Assembly: GCA_022448265.1 (NCBI GenBank)
Contig: JAKVCC010000005.1
Location: 1-64,000 of the forward strand
Direction: 5' to 3'
Length of the DNA stretch: 64,000 nt
Origin: Pirellulales bacterium
GTDB taxonomy: Bacteria; Planctomycetota; Planctomycetia; Pirellulales; Lacipirellulaceae
A program made the position numbers and the translations under genes. Positions 1 through 9,500 of this stretch are shown here, one piece after another (position 1 is the first letter of the stretch; each line of letters opens with the position of its first letter). The notes below the pieces were generated by a model that was given only the letters and a program-made list of their open reading frames with translations, had not been told where the DNA came from and ran no database searches.

Positions 1-76
1 TCATCTGATCGGCGAATGTCGAACTGGCGGACCCCAACAACATAGCCGTCATCATTACACAAACTTTAGCCTTCAT
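1..76 (-). CDS. N-terminus of a secreted protein (partial, runs off left edge)
   Basis: The reverse strand starting at ATG (position 76) reads MKAKVCVMMTAMLLGSASSTFADQM before the window ends. This is a textbook Sec signal peptide: two lysines, a hydrophobic core, and a likely cleavage after TFA. Only 25 codons are visible, so the mature protein cannot be identified. No clear Shine-Dalgarno site precedes the ATG, which is common in this window. The gene diverges from uvrA across a 469-bp gap. It is too short for the ORF track. Confidence 0.6.
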   Translation of the reverse strand, partial: MKAKVCVMMTAMLLGSASSTFADQM

Positions 77-545
77 ATAATCAGGTACACGAAGCTGAGC
101 ATGGCAATGACGAGTGGCCGGCAGAGCAGCTGGTTAGCTTGGGTGTAGTCCAACATTCATAATTCTCCGGTGCTACGGTCTCGCAGGCCATAAGATGAAC
201 AGGGTAGTACTTGTCGGCCCGATTCAGAAAAAGTTGCTAAAAGCTCATTGTAACAGCTATACGAAGCCCCGCGCGAAACTCGCCACCTTTTTCAGTATAT
301 CTTTGGCTGATGCCGCAATATGCATCCCACTGGGCACCACACTTGATTGATTCTTATTCGTTTGCCGCACGAACGCGAACCTTAGTTTTGGTGCCGGGAG
401 ATGCTGCTGCAGGCCGTGCCGCAGCAATAAAATGGAGGCAACCCTTCAAAATCGTCATCTTGGGCGGGGGCCGCTTTAGGCGTACAATGCCTAGTTCGCG
501 CATGCCCGCCCGCCAAAGAGCCCTGCCCTCGCCCATCTTCGACGT
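77..545. other. Divergent intergenic region upstream of uvrA
   Basis: The gap lies between the partial secreted-protein gene and uvrA. The two track ORFs here (310..639 and 354..587) overlap each other on opposite strands and resemble nothing I know. The only element I can support is a candidate promoter for uvrA, listed separately. Confidence 0.5.
460..488 (+). promoter_or_regulatory. Candidate sigma-70 promoter for uvrA
   Basis: TTGGGC at 460-465 and TACAAT at 483-488 are separated by exactly 17 bases. Transcription would begin near 495 and leave a leader of about 50 bases before the uvrA ATG at 546. The -10 box matches 5 of 6 consensus bases and the -35 box is weaker. This rests on motif and spacing alone. 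Confidence 0.4.
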
Positions 546-3500
546 ATGCCCTCCTCCGACATCATTATCAAAGGCGCTCGAGAGCACAATCTCCGCGATA
601 TCGATCTGGTGTTGCCGCGGAACCAGCTCATCTGCCTAACGGGCGTTTCGGGCAGCGGCAAAAGTTCGCTGGCATTCGATACGCTCTTCGCAGAGGGCCA
701 GAGACGCTATGTCGAAAGCTTGTCAACCTTCGCCCGGCAATTCCTCGGACAGATGCCCAAGCCGGATGTGGATCATATCAGTGGCCTTAGCCCGTCGATC
801 TCGATCGCCCAGAAATCAGCTGGCAGCAATCCTCGGTCGACGGTCGGTACGATCACTGAGATTTACGACTTTTTGCGTGTGCTGTACGCCCGTGTTGGTA
901 GAGGACATTGCTGGAAGTGTCAGCGGCCCATCACGGCCCAATCTCGAGAGCAGATAATCGCTCGCATCCTGATGCAGCCTGCGAAGGCCCGATTTGCGGT
1001 GCTCGCGCCTGTCGTGCGGAGGCAAAAAGGAGAGTTCTGCGATCTGGCAGACGACCTGCGCAAACGCGGTTTTATACGCGCCAGGGTCGATGGCCAGATT
1101 GTGCAACTTACCGACAATTGGTCGCTTGACCGGCAGATGCGCCACGACATCGAAGTGGTGGTTGATCGTTTAACGAATGGGCCCAGTGTTCGAAGCCGGT
1201 TGGCCGAGGCCGTCGAAAACGCCCTAGAGGTTGGCGAGGGCAGTCTGATCATCGCTCCCGAAAAAGGCGATGCCGAACTCAAAGGGGCGGCGGCGAGTGG
1301 GAGTCGATCTGCGCGCGCCAAAAACTCGAGCGATATATTCTTTAGCGCCGACTACGCCTGCAATCATTGCGGCGTGAGTTTTCAGCCACCGTCACCCCAA
1401 TTGTTTAGCTTCAACAGCCCTCAAGGGATGTGCTTCGAATGCGATGGCCTGGGGCAGATGTTCAGCTTCGACCCGGCGAAACTTGTCAACCAACCCAACC
1501 GGTCGATTGCCCAGGGCTGCATCGGGCTGGTGGGCGAGTGGAAGAGCCTGGGTCGTTGGAAACGGCATATTTACAAGGGCGTCGCCAACACGATCGAGCG
1601 CATCGAAGATTTGCCGACTGGCACCTTGTTGGAGACTCCGTGGGAGGACCTGGCGCCGGAGCACCAGTACCTTTGGCTATGGGGTGCGGGAGAGCAGCAC
1701 ATTACGTTTACCTGGCGGGGTGGCAAGAATTCGCAAATGCACGGAGGCGTTTTTGATGGTTTGATTCCCGAACTTCTAGAAAAATATCGGAGCGCCCGCA
1801 GCAAGAATCTGATTGCCAAGCTGGAAAAGTCCATGAACGTAATTGGTTGCCCCGATTGTTTGGGGCAGCGATTGAATCCACAGGCACGTACGGTAACCTT
1901 GACAACGACCCATCCGGACTTTGCGGCACAGCCAGCGCAAACACTGCCGCAAGTCAGTGCGCTTTCGATTGAAGAAGCCGAGAAGTTCTTTAGCGACTTG
2001 GAGTTGGACGACACGGGTCACAAAGTCGCGGTGGAAGTGTTGAAGGAAGTTCGCGGCCGTCTTGGTTTTTTAACGGACGTAGGGCTTGATTACCTTTCTC
2101 TGGAGCGCACTGCGCCGACCCTTTCGGGTGGCGAGACCCAGCGGATTCGTCTGGCCGGTCAAATCGGCTGTGGCTTGGTGGGCGTGCTGTACATTCTCGA
2201 CGAGCCCTCCATCGGGCTCCATCCGCGCGACAACGACCGCCTATTGGCCACTCTCAAGCGGCTGCGAGATCAGGGCAACACCGTCGTCGTCGTCGAACAT
2301 GACGAAGACACCATGCGGGCCGCGGACCAGATCATCGATTTTGGCCCAGGCCCGGGAGTCCGCGGAGGCGAGGTCGTGGCCGAAGGCAGCGTCGAGGCGG
2401 TTTGTCGCGAAAAGCGAAGTGTTACTGGCGCCTATCTGGCCGGAAGGCGGAAGATTGATGTGCCGGCACAGCGACGGATTGAGGACCTGTCATCTTCGGC
2501 TCCGACGCTTCGCGTGGCCGGTGCCCGCCACAACAATTTGAAGAATGTCGACATCGAAATTCCGTTGGGCGCCTTTGTTTGCCTTACGGGAGCCAGTGGG
2601 AGTGGAAAGAGTTCAATTTTTTCCGACATTCTGGTGGAGTCGTTGCGGCGGGATTTGAATGGCGGTAAGGGCGCCCCAGGTGAGCATGATGCCATCGAGG
2701 GCCTGGAGCATCTCGACAAGATGATTGCCATCGATCAATCGCCCATCGGCAGGACCCCCCGCAGCAACCCGGCCACCTACATTAAGGTCTTCGATGAGAT
2801 TCGCCGCCTGTACGCCCTATTGCCGGAGTCCAAACGTCGCGGCTATAAGCCCGGGAGGTTCAGCTTTAATGTTGTTGGAGGGCGCTGCGAGGCGTGCAGC
2901 GGCAATGGCTCGAACAAACTCGAGATGGATTTTTTGGCCGACGTGTGGATCACTTGCAATGTTTGCCAGGGGCACCGCTTCAATCATGAGGCGCTACAAA
3001 TTGAGTACAAGGGCAAGTCCATCTCCGACGTTCTCGAGATGGACGTGCAGCAGGCGCTGGAGCACTTTGAAAACATTCCAAAAATCCGAGACAAGCTGGC
3101 GACATTGCACGCGGTGGGGCTCGACTATTTGAAATTGGGCCAACCATCGCCGACCCTTTCGGGCGGCGAAGCACAGCGCATCAAGCTCGCCCGAGAGTTG
3201 GTCAAGAAATCGACGGGCAAGACCCTTTACATGCTCGATGAACCAACGACCGGCTTGCACTTTGCCGACATCGAACTGTTGCTCAAGGTACTGCATGACT
3301 TTGTCGACGCCGGCAACACTGTCTTAGTGGTCGAACACAATCTCGATGTGATCAAAACGGCCGACTGGGTCATCGATCTGGGGCCTGACGGAGGAAAATT
3401 TGGGGGGGAAGTGGTTGCCGTGGGGACGCCGGAGCAGGTGGTGGAGTACGCACTCAGGCAGTGCAAAACGCCGGGCGGCAACGCAAAATCCGATGCGGGC

Positions 3501-6500
3501 GGGCTGGCTCTGCCATCGCACACGGGCATGGCACTGGCCGGGCATTTGGGGCACCCGGGGGCCCATGTTCAGGAGCAGTTGCCTCCAGGGAAGGGGCGGA
3601 AGACCAGCCAGGCGACGCATATTGTTGTCCGGGGTGCTGAGCAGCACAATTTGCGAAATGTCGATGTCAAGATTCCGCGCGATCAGTTTACGGTTTTCTG
3701 CGGGCCCAGTGGGAGCGGCAAGAGTTCGTTGGCAATGGATACGATCTACGCGGAGGGCCAGCGTCGTTACGTTGAGAGCTTGAGTTCCTATGCCCGGCAA
3801 TTTATCGGTCAGTTGCAAAAGCCTCGTGTCGAGTCGATCGAAGGGCTGTCGCCGGCAATTGCCATTGAGCAGCGTACAACGGGCCATTCGCCCCGTTCGA
3901 CGGTGGGCACGGTGACGGAGATCTACGATTATTTTCGCATTCTTTTTTCGCGCCTGGGCCAGATGTATTGTCCCGACTGCGATCTGGCTGTAGGTACCCA
4001 GAGTGCTGACGAAGTGATCGATGGGGTGCTGGCCGAGTCCGCAGGCACAAAGTTGTATTTGATGGCCCCTGTGGAACTGCCCACAGGAAAGACTTATGAG
4101 GAATTTTGGGACGCCCTGCGCGCGGCGGGATACGCGCGCGTGCGGGTGGATGAGCAGACGCACTCGCTGGATTCTATTCCAGCAGTCGATCGCCGCCGCA
4201 AGCACAAGCTCGAAGTGATTGTCGATCGTGTGACTATTCGCCGAGCGCAGCGCGGCCGTCTGGCCGAAAGCGTGGAAAACGCGCTTGCCATGGGCAATGG
4301 TGTTTTGCATACGGCGGTGGTCGAGGAGGGAGTTCCGGAACCCCGGTGGCGCACCAAGGTGCATAGCCAACATTTGGCATGTGGCAGCTGTGGGCGAAGT
4401 TTCGAGCCCTTGTCGCCCCATCATTTTTCATTCAACAACGCCTTGGGCTGGTGCGGAGCCTGCGAAGGCCTGGGCACAGAAGTGGGCGCTAATCCGGCGG
4501 CCCTGCTCCGCAGCACACAGTTTACGCTTGCCGAAGGCGCGGTGCTCGTCTGGCCTAATATTACGCAGCCCCTATTTGCCGCAATGCTTGATGCGCTGTC
4601 GTGCCACACCGGTTTGCCAACGGATATTCCATTCGACCAGCTCACTCCTCGCCACCGGCGCATAGTACTTCATGGCACAGGAGAGGAGTGGATTGATGTT
4701 GTTTCGAGTCATGATAATAGGGCTGTGAGTAAAAAGAAAAAAAATCGAAGTCCCAAACTCCAAAACCGGTTTTCCTTTCGTTTTCAGTACAAGGGCCTCT
4801 ACCCCGCGCTCGAAGAGGCGTCGCGCCTTTCGCCCCGGCTGCGGGCGAAGCTCGAGCATTTGGTGGACGAAATCGAGTGCAGCGAGTGCGATGGGAGTCG
4901 GTTGCGCGACGACGCCACGGCGATGCGTTTTGCGGGGCGGACAATTGCCGAGTACGGCCGGCTACCGCTCGGCCAATTGTTGGCCGTGGTTGAGAAATGG
5001 AAGCTGCCTGGGGAGGAAAAAAAAGTGGCCGGCGAATTGGTCCGCGAGATCACCAATCGGCTCACCTTCTTGGTCGACGTGGGACTGGAATATCTGACAA
5101 TCGGTCGCCATGCGCCCACGCTCTCCGGTGGTGAGTCGCAACGGATTCGCCTGGCGAGCCAGGTAGGCAGTGGGCTGTGCGGAGTGCTGTACGTTTTGGA
5201 CGAACCAACCATTGGATTGCATCCGCGGGACAACGATCGCCTCATCAGTGCGCTCCACAAATTGCGAGATCTGGGCAATTCGCTTTTAGTTGTCGAGCAT
5301 GACCGCGACGTGGTGGCCAGCGCAGATGGCCTGCTAGACTTCGGACCTGCAGCGGGTCGTCTGGGAGGCGAAATCGTAGCCCGCGGCACACCGGGCGAAG
5401 TTGCCAAGAAGCGCAAAAGCGTCACAGGACCTTACCTCTCGGGGAAAAAAGCGATCCCCGTACCCAAGAAAAGGAGAATCGAGAATCAAGCAGCCAAGGC
5501 CAAGAAAGGCCGCTCCGAAGCGATTCTCAGGGTTGTGGGCGCTCGTCACCAAAATCTGAAAAGCGTAGATGTGGATATACCGCTGTCTACACTCACTGCG
5601 GTGACGGGCGTTAGCGGCAGCGGCAAGAGTTCGCTGGTGGAGGAAGTGCTCTACAACCAGCTCGCACGCATGCTGCACCGGGCGGGTACGAATCCGGGAG
5701 CGCATGACCGGATTGTGGGCGTGGAACAGATCGACAAAGTGATACGGGTTGACCAGCGGCCGCTGGGAAACACACCGACTTCTAATCCAGCTACCTACAC
5801 GGGTCTGTTTGAATTAGTGCGGCAACTATTTGCGCAATTGCCCGAGGCCAAGCTGCGCGGTTATTCAGCCCGGCGTTTCAGCTTCAACGTAAACGGTGGG
5901 CGCTGTGACGCATGCGACGGTGCCGGAGAAATTTGCATCGAGATGCACTTTTTGCCAGACGTATGGGTCGATTGCGATACATGCCAGGGTCGGCGCTACA
6001 ATCCCGAAACGCTGGAAGTGCGTTACTGCGGACGAAGCATAGCTGACGTGCTAGAAATGTCATGCGGCGATGCCCTGCAGCTTTTCGAGAACATCCCCAA
6101 GATCCGTCGCATTTTGCAGACGCTATGTGATGTAGGCCTCGACTATGTTGCTTTGGGGCAAAGTGCAGCGACCCTGTCTGGCGGCGAGGCTCAGCGGGTA
6201 AAACTCGCCGCAGAATTGGCCCGTCCCGACACGGGCAAGACCCTCTACGTGCTCGACGAACCGACCACTGGTTTGCATTTTGACGACATCGTCAAATTGC
6301 TCGACGTGCTGCATCGCCTGGTTGATTTGGGCAATACAGTGGTCGTCATCGAGCACAATCTTGACGTGATCAAGCAGGCCGACTGGATCATCGACCTCGG
6401 TCCAGAAGCGGGAGCTGATGGAGGACAGGTTGTAGTGCAAGGGACGCCCGAACAAATCGTTGATGAAATTCGGAGCGCAAAGCCAGGAACGAGGAAAAAG

Positions 6501-7649
6501 AAGAAAGCAACAAAAAAGAAATCCGCAACCAGTCATCCGAAGCCCAAAATGGTCTCCCTGACCGCGGCCGCCCTGGCCCCGGTTCTGGCCGCTGGCCCGC
6601 GCAAGGATCGGAAGCTCTTCGATTTTGCTGCGGCAGAGGCTTGCCGCAAAGGTGATTTGGAGATTAACCAGCTTGGCGAGAACGTGAAAATGCCGTGGGA
6701 GACCGACGGGCGCCGCTGGCATACGCGTGATCGCGTTAGTCGAGCGGGAGAGACTTGCCATTGGGACGGCAAGCTCCTGGATGCGATCGAACGTCGTGTT
6801 CAGGAACTGGGAGAATTCAGTCCAACCAATTGGAATTCGCGTACCATTGTCGAAGTGGCAGCATCTAAGAAAAGTGATGGCTGGTTTTTCCACGCCATTA
6901 CGGGCGAGCCGTGGCTGCTGAAACTTAAGTTTCGCACCGCCAAAAAGACATTCCAGCGCGACCAGCTAATGGTTGACCTTGATCTCAAGTCGCTAAACGA
7001 CATGCCTGAGGTCGAGTCCTATGGTCATGGCCCACGGATCAAATGCAAGAATTTGCGTGGCCCATGGCAGGAAGTGCAGATTGCTGCGTACAGCCGCGCC
7101 GAGCTCGACACGCCAGCGTTTTGGTCGTTTGTCGAAAAGGCTGTGGCCGGCTTCCAGAAATTTACCGACCGCGTCGAGCAAAATTGTGAGGACGTAATGC
7201 CATGGAAGGTACTGGGACGCCGTTGGCACCTGGCTCGCAAGGGTTTTCCACCGGGCAAGAGACCCAAATGGCCGGCGGAAGTGCTGGAAGATTTGCTGGA
7301 AAACCTGGGGGAAGTTGCTGGCGTCGAGGCCGATGGTTCGCAGTTTCTTTGGAATAACCAGCAGGTAGTTCATTTGCGCGTGGCCGGTCAGCGCGAGCCA
7401 TGGGCTACCGTTTACACGAAGCGCTTAGCGGGCGTCGACCTCGTGCTGAGCGGCCCATGCGGAGCGTTTGCCTCGGGCCGTATCGCCAGCTTGGCGGCCG
7501 AGCGGGCGATACGTGGGGGCGAAAATCTTGACCAGGTGAAGCTCCGCTTCATCAAGCCCGAGGATCTTAGTCCCGCCGCGCTCGCAGAGTTCCTGGGCGA
7601 ACATCTGGAGGCGGTACGTGGCGTGGCATCGGAAGCAACGACTAACTAG
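546..7649 (+). CDS. uvrA: Tandem-fused excinuclease ABC subunit A (UvrA-UvrA) with repeated C-terminal extension
   Basis: UvrA is the damage-sensing ATPase of nucleotide excision repair and normally acts as a dimer of about 940-residue chains. This 2367-residue ORF holds two complete UvrAs in one chain. Copy 1 has Walker A GVSGSGKSS near residue 33, zinc cysteines CWKC near 122 paired with CNHC/CFEC (272-299), LSGGETQ near 526, a second Walker A near 682, the second zinc module (CEAC/CNVC, about 781-807) and LSGGEAQ near 872. Copy 2 repeats the series from about 1025 (Walker A 1053, CPDC 1142, CGSC/CGAC 1279-1306, LSGGESQ 1525, Walker A 1688, zinc module 1787, LSGGEAQ 1878). The copies have clearly diverged, so this is not an assembly duplication. 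A lysine-rich linker (about 1984-2002) leads to some 365 extra residues with two related modules, MPWETDGRRWH near 2048 and MPWKVLGRRWH near 2218, which I cannot assign. All four ATPase sites look intact. Confidence 0.95.
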   Translation: MPSSDIIIKGAREHNLRDIDLVLPRNQLICLTGVSGSGKSSLAFDTLFAEGQRRYVESLSTFARQFLGQMPKPDVDHISGLSPSISIAQKSAGSNPRSTVGTITEIYDFLRVLYARVGRGHCWKCQRPITAQSREQIIARILMQPAKARFAVLAPVVRRQKGEFCDLADDLRKRGFIRARVDGQIVQLTDNWSLDRQMRHDIEVVVDRLTNGPSVRSRLAEAVENALEVGEGSLIIAPEKGDAELKGAAASGSRSARAKNSSDIFFSADYACNHCGVSFQPPSPQLFSFNSPQGMCFECDGLGQMFSFDPAKLVNQPNRSIAQGCIGLVGEWKSLGRWKRHIYKGVANTIERIEDLPTGTLLETPWEDLAPEHQYLWLWGAGEQHITFTWRGGKNSQMHGGVFDGLIPELLEKYRSARSKNLIAKLEKSMNVIGCPDCLGQRLNPQARTVTLTTTHPDFAAQPAQTLPQVSALSIEEAEKFFSDLELDDTGHKVAVEVLKEVRGRLGFLTDVGLDYLSLERTAPTLSGGETQRIRLAGQIGCGLVGVLYILDEPSIGLHPRDNDRLLATLKRLRDQGNTVVVVEHDEDTMRAADQIIDFGPGPGVRGGEVVAEGSVEAVCREKRSVTGAYLAGRRKIDVPAQRRIEDLSSSAPTLRVAGARHNNLKNVDIEIPLGAFVCLTGASGSGKSSIFSDILVESLRRDLNGGKGAPGEHDAIEGLEHLDKMIAIDQSPIGRTPRSNPATYIKVFDEIRRLYALLPESKRRGYKPGRFSFNVVGGRCEACSGNGSNKLEMDFLADVWITCNVCQGHRFNHEALQIEYKGKSISDVLEMDVQQALEHFENIPKIRDKLATLHAVGLDYLKLGQPSPTLSGGEAQRIKLARELVKKSTGKTLYMLDEPTTGLHFADIELLLKVLHDFVDAGNTVLVVEHNLDVIKTADWVIDLGPDGGKFGGEVVAVGTPEQVVEYALRQCKTPGGNAKSDAGGLALPSHTGMALAGHLGHPGAHVQEQLPPGKGRKTSQATHIVVRGAEQHNLRNVDVKIPRDQFTVFCGPSGSGKSSLAMDTIYAEGQRRYVESLSSYARQFIGQLQKPRVESIEGLSPAIAIEQRTTGHSPRSTVGTVTEIYDYFRILFSRLGQMYCPDCDLAVGTQSADEVIDGVLAESAGTKLYLMAPVELPTGKTYEEFWDALRAAGYARVRVDEQTHSLDSIPAVDRRRKHKLEVIVDRVTIRRAQRGRLAESVENALAMGNGVLHTAVVEEGVPEPRWRTKVHSQHLACGSCGRSFEPLSPHHFSFNNALGWCGACEGLGTEVGANPAALLRSTQFTLAEGAVLVWPNITQPLFAAMLDALSCHTGLPTDIPFDQLTPRHRRIVLHGTGEEWIDVVSSHDNRAVSKKKKNRSPKLQNRFSFRFQYKGLYPALEEASRLSPRLRAKLEHLVDEIECSECDGSRLRDDATAMRFAGRTIAEYGRLPLGQLLAVVEKWKLPGEEKKVAGELVREITNRLTFLVDVGLEYLTIGRHAPTLSGGESQRIRLASQVGSGLCGVLYVLDEPTIGLHPRDNDRLISALHKLRDLGNSLLVVEHDRDVVASADGLLDFGPAAGRLGGEIVARGTPGEVAKKRKSVTGPYLSGKKAIPVPKKRRIENQAAKAKKGRSEAILRVVGARHQNLKSVDVDIPLSTLTAVTGVSGSGKSSLVEEVLYNQLARMLHRAGTNPGAHDRIVGVEQIDKVIRVDQRPLGNTPTSNPATYTGLFELVRQLFAQLPEAKLRGYSARRFSFNVNGGRCDACDGAGEICIEMHFLPDVWVDCDTCQGRRYNPETLEVRYCGRSIADVLEMSCGDALQLFENIPKIRRILQTLCDVGLDYVALGQSAATLSGGEAQRVKLAAELARPDTGKTLYVLDEPTTGLHFDDIVKLLDVLHRLVDLGNTVVVIEHNLDVIKQADWIIDLGPEAGADGGQVVVQGTPEQIVDEIRSAKPGTRKKKKATKKKSATSHPKPKMVSLTAAALAPVLAAGPRKDRKLFDFAAAEACRKGDLEINQLGENVKMPWETDGRRWHTRDRVSRAGETCHWDGKLLDAIERRVQELGEFSPTNWNSRTIVEVAASKKSDGWFFHAITGEPWLLKLKFRTAKKTFQRDQLMVDLDLKSLNDMPEVESYGHGPRIKCKNLRGPWQEVQIAAYSRAELDTPAFWSFVEKAVAGFQKFTDRVEQNCEDVMPWKVLGRRWHLARKGFPPGKRPKWPAEVLEDLLENLGEVAGVEADGSQFLWNNQQVVHLRVAGQREPWATVYTKRLAGVDLVLSGPCGAFASGRIASLAAERAIRGGENLDQVKLRFIKPEDLSPAALAEFLGEHLEAVRGVASEATTN

Positions 7650-7894
7650 CTTTAAAAACCGTTGTTGCCAAGTTCTAACGATTGGTCCAGCTTGCGCTTT
7701 CATCCTACTGATCAAAATCTATCCCACTGGACGTCATTGGCCGGGCGCAGCCTGAAAGATTGATTAGTTTTCCGGAAATCAGTTTGTATTTCCGCGGATT
7801 TTGTGACGGCCCACACGCCGCTGCAGAGAGGTGATAGACTCAAGCTGTTTGGCACCAGTGAAGCAATGGCTTCAGGTTGAAACTACGCCGCGCT

Positions 7895-9037
7895 TTACCG
7901 CCCACCGTCTGTTGCCTGTTGCCCACGATTTCTAAAAAACCCATTGTCCCGCGATCGCTTCCACAACTTGCCGAGTACCTCGCGCAGCGAACCAGCGCTG
8001 CACAGGCGATAGGGTGAATCCTCCGGTAGCTCGCCGATCAGCCGGCGGTGCGCCGTAGCCAGGGCATGGTAGGGCATTGAGGGGAAGATGTGGTGCAAGG
8101 CGTGGAATCGCAGACCCACTGGTGCCCACAGGCCGGCAATGAGCGGATTCCGTGGGTAGTTGACCGAGTCGAGCATCTGCTCCACAAAATTCATCTCGGT
8201 ACCTGTGTTGGTCCAGCGATGGGCGCCCAGCGTTCGCAGGGCGTTCACGGTGAGGATGAAAACGCCCGTGCAGTAAGCTTGCAACAAGAACGTCCAGGGC
8301 AAGGGTTTATCGAAGATCAGGCCCCGCGAGGTGGTGAGCCGAATGGCGATAAAGACAATCCATAGAAAACATAGAACCTCTTGAAGCCGGATAGTTCGTA
8401 GCACGCTGGGGGTGGGGAGAGGGCGGATGTACATTGGGTCCATGATCATCGACGAAGCGTGACTATGTACCCAGCGGCGTACCGCCGAACTGATCCAGCA
8501 CAAGGGTGTCAGCAGGCCAAAGCGAATGACGGCTAGGGGAGGAATGACCAGCACTTGTGACAAATAAAATAAAATCTTCCACGCCGGCATATTGGCCAGT
8601 GGAATGTATTCACCATCTTCGTCGGTGCCATAGTGCTTGCGCCGATGGTGGTCCAGGTGCGTATAGTAGACGAAGCTGGGAATCAGGAAGGGAATACCAC
8701 AGAGCAAATTCCAAACTATGCGAAAGGCGGTGAATTCGCCGTCGCGTATGTGAACTAACTCGTGAATGAAGAGTACTGCTCGGTAATACAGGAGAGATGA
8801 AGCCACCAGCCCCACAATCTGTATGGGCCAGTGCCAGGAGACGTTTGAGGTAATGGTCTCGGGAAATAGTACCCATCCAAAGAAGAATACACCGGCGGCC
8901 ATGCTCAGTAAGAAGTCGGGCCAATAGATCCATGGATTGGGACGGAAGAACTCGCCCACGATTCGCCGCGCTTCAGCGAGCGAGAACTCGTTGTTAGCGA
9001 GGGGGGTGCAGGTTGCTACGGTTGACGGCTCTGCCAT
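7895..9037 (-). CDS. Membrane fatty acid desaturase family protein
   Basis: This is an integral-membrane di-iron desaturase or hydroxylase that would introduce a double bond (or hydroxyl) into a lipid acyl chain. The three histidine boxes are visible in order: HELVH, HLDHH and HALHH, with an extra GAHRW motif before the last. Several hydrophobic spans lie between them, including one close to the N-terminus (WIYWPDFLLSMAAGVFFFGWVLF). The track starts at a TTG (9088); I prefer the ATG at 9037 (MAEPSTVATC), giving 380 residues, though the Shine-Dalgarno there is weak. It is divergent from the degenerate ketoacyl-synthase gene, so a shared role in lipid modification is possible but unproven. Substrate and regiospecificity cannot be read from the sequence. 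Confidence 0.85.
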   Translation of the reverse strand: MAEPSTVATCTPLANNEFSLAEARRIVGEFFRPNPWIYWPDFLLSMAAGVFFFGWVLFPETITSNVSWHWPIQIVGLVASSLLYYRAVLFIHELVHIRDGEFTAFRIVWNLLCGIPFLIPSFVYYTHLDHHRRKHYGTDEDGEYIPLANMPAWKILFYLSQVLVIPPLAVIRFGLLTPLCWISSAVRRWVHSHASSMIMDPMYIRPLPTPSVLRTIRLQEVLCFLWIVFIAIRLTTSRGLIFDKPLPWTFLLQAYCTGVFILTVNALRTLGAHRWTNTGTEMNFVEQMLDSVNYPRNPLIAGLWAPVGLRFHALHHIFPSMPYHALATAHRRLIGELPEDSPYRLCSAGSLREVLGKLWKRSRDNGFFRNRGQQATDGGR

Positions 9038-9500
9038 CGTCCCGGTTGGCCCCAGCGTTATTGAGGAAGACTCGTCAGAAGCTGCCAACAGAAATCTCCC
9101 AGACGAAGCACATCACACGTGTCACGTGCGGAACCCGGTTCACGCCGGATTGCCACTTGGCAGGCTATCGGGCGGTGCATGAGGTTGATTCGAGTGTTAA
9201 TTAGATCGATTTTACATTGAGGGCAACGCGTTGACTAGGCGGACGGGGGCCTTCCTAGCTTGTTGCCATTTCTGCGTGCCGATAGACTGGAACCAGTTTT
9301 AAAACTTGGTTTGGGGTTGAAATCCTGGCGAATCTTGCCGCCGACCGATGATTTCGAAATAGCTTCTGGTGAGAATTGAGCCAGCAGGACGTATCCGCCG
9401 AAGTCCTGTCGCACCAGGATGCACCCTCCACACCCGTCGTCACACATAACCGCCCCTCGCCCCTTCATTGCTAGCCGCTAAACCCCTTTACTCCGCTTTC
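9038..9500. other. Divergent intergenic region with 68-bp element
   Basis: This is the divergent gap between the desaturase and the ketoacyl-synthase homologue. It carries copy A of the 68-bp element (9293-9360). The short antisense ORFs 9235..9468 and 9255..9443 cross the element and are not credible genes. I see no convincing -10/-35 pair. Confidence 0.5.
9293..9360 (+). repeat. 68-bp intergenic element, copy A
   Basis: It runs from CCAGTTTTAAAACTTGGTTT to CGAAAT and is exactly 68 bases long. Compared with copy B (25295-25362) it shares the first 20 bases with four changes, plus a CCGAC-GATG block and the GAAAT end. The middle has diverged. Confidence 0.5.

Noticed and set aside
310-639. 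Plus-strand ORF before uvrA
   Set aside because: It runs into uvrA out of frame and overlaps an antisense ORF; composition shows no protein-like pattern.
3324-4424. 366-residue minus-strand ORF inside uvrA (and many similar antisense ORFs)
   Set aside because: It is a mirror of the highly biased uvrA codons; no family features, and the plus-strand gene is certain.
546-7649. UvrA doubling as an assembly artefact
   Set aside because: The two halves differ throughout, have different zinc spacers and basic insertions, and are followed by a unique tail.
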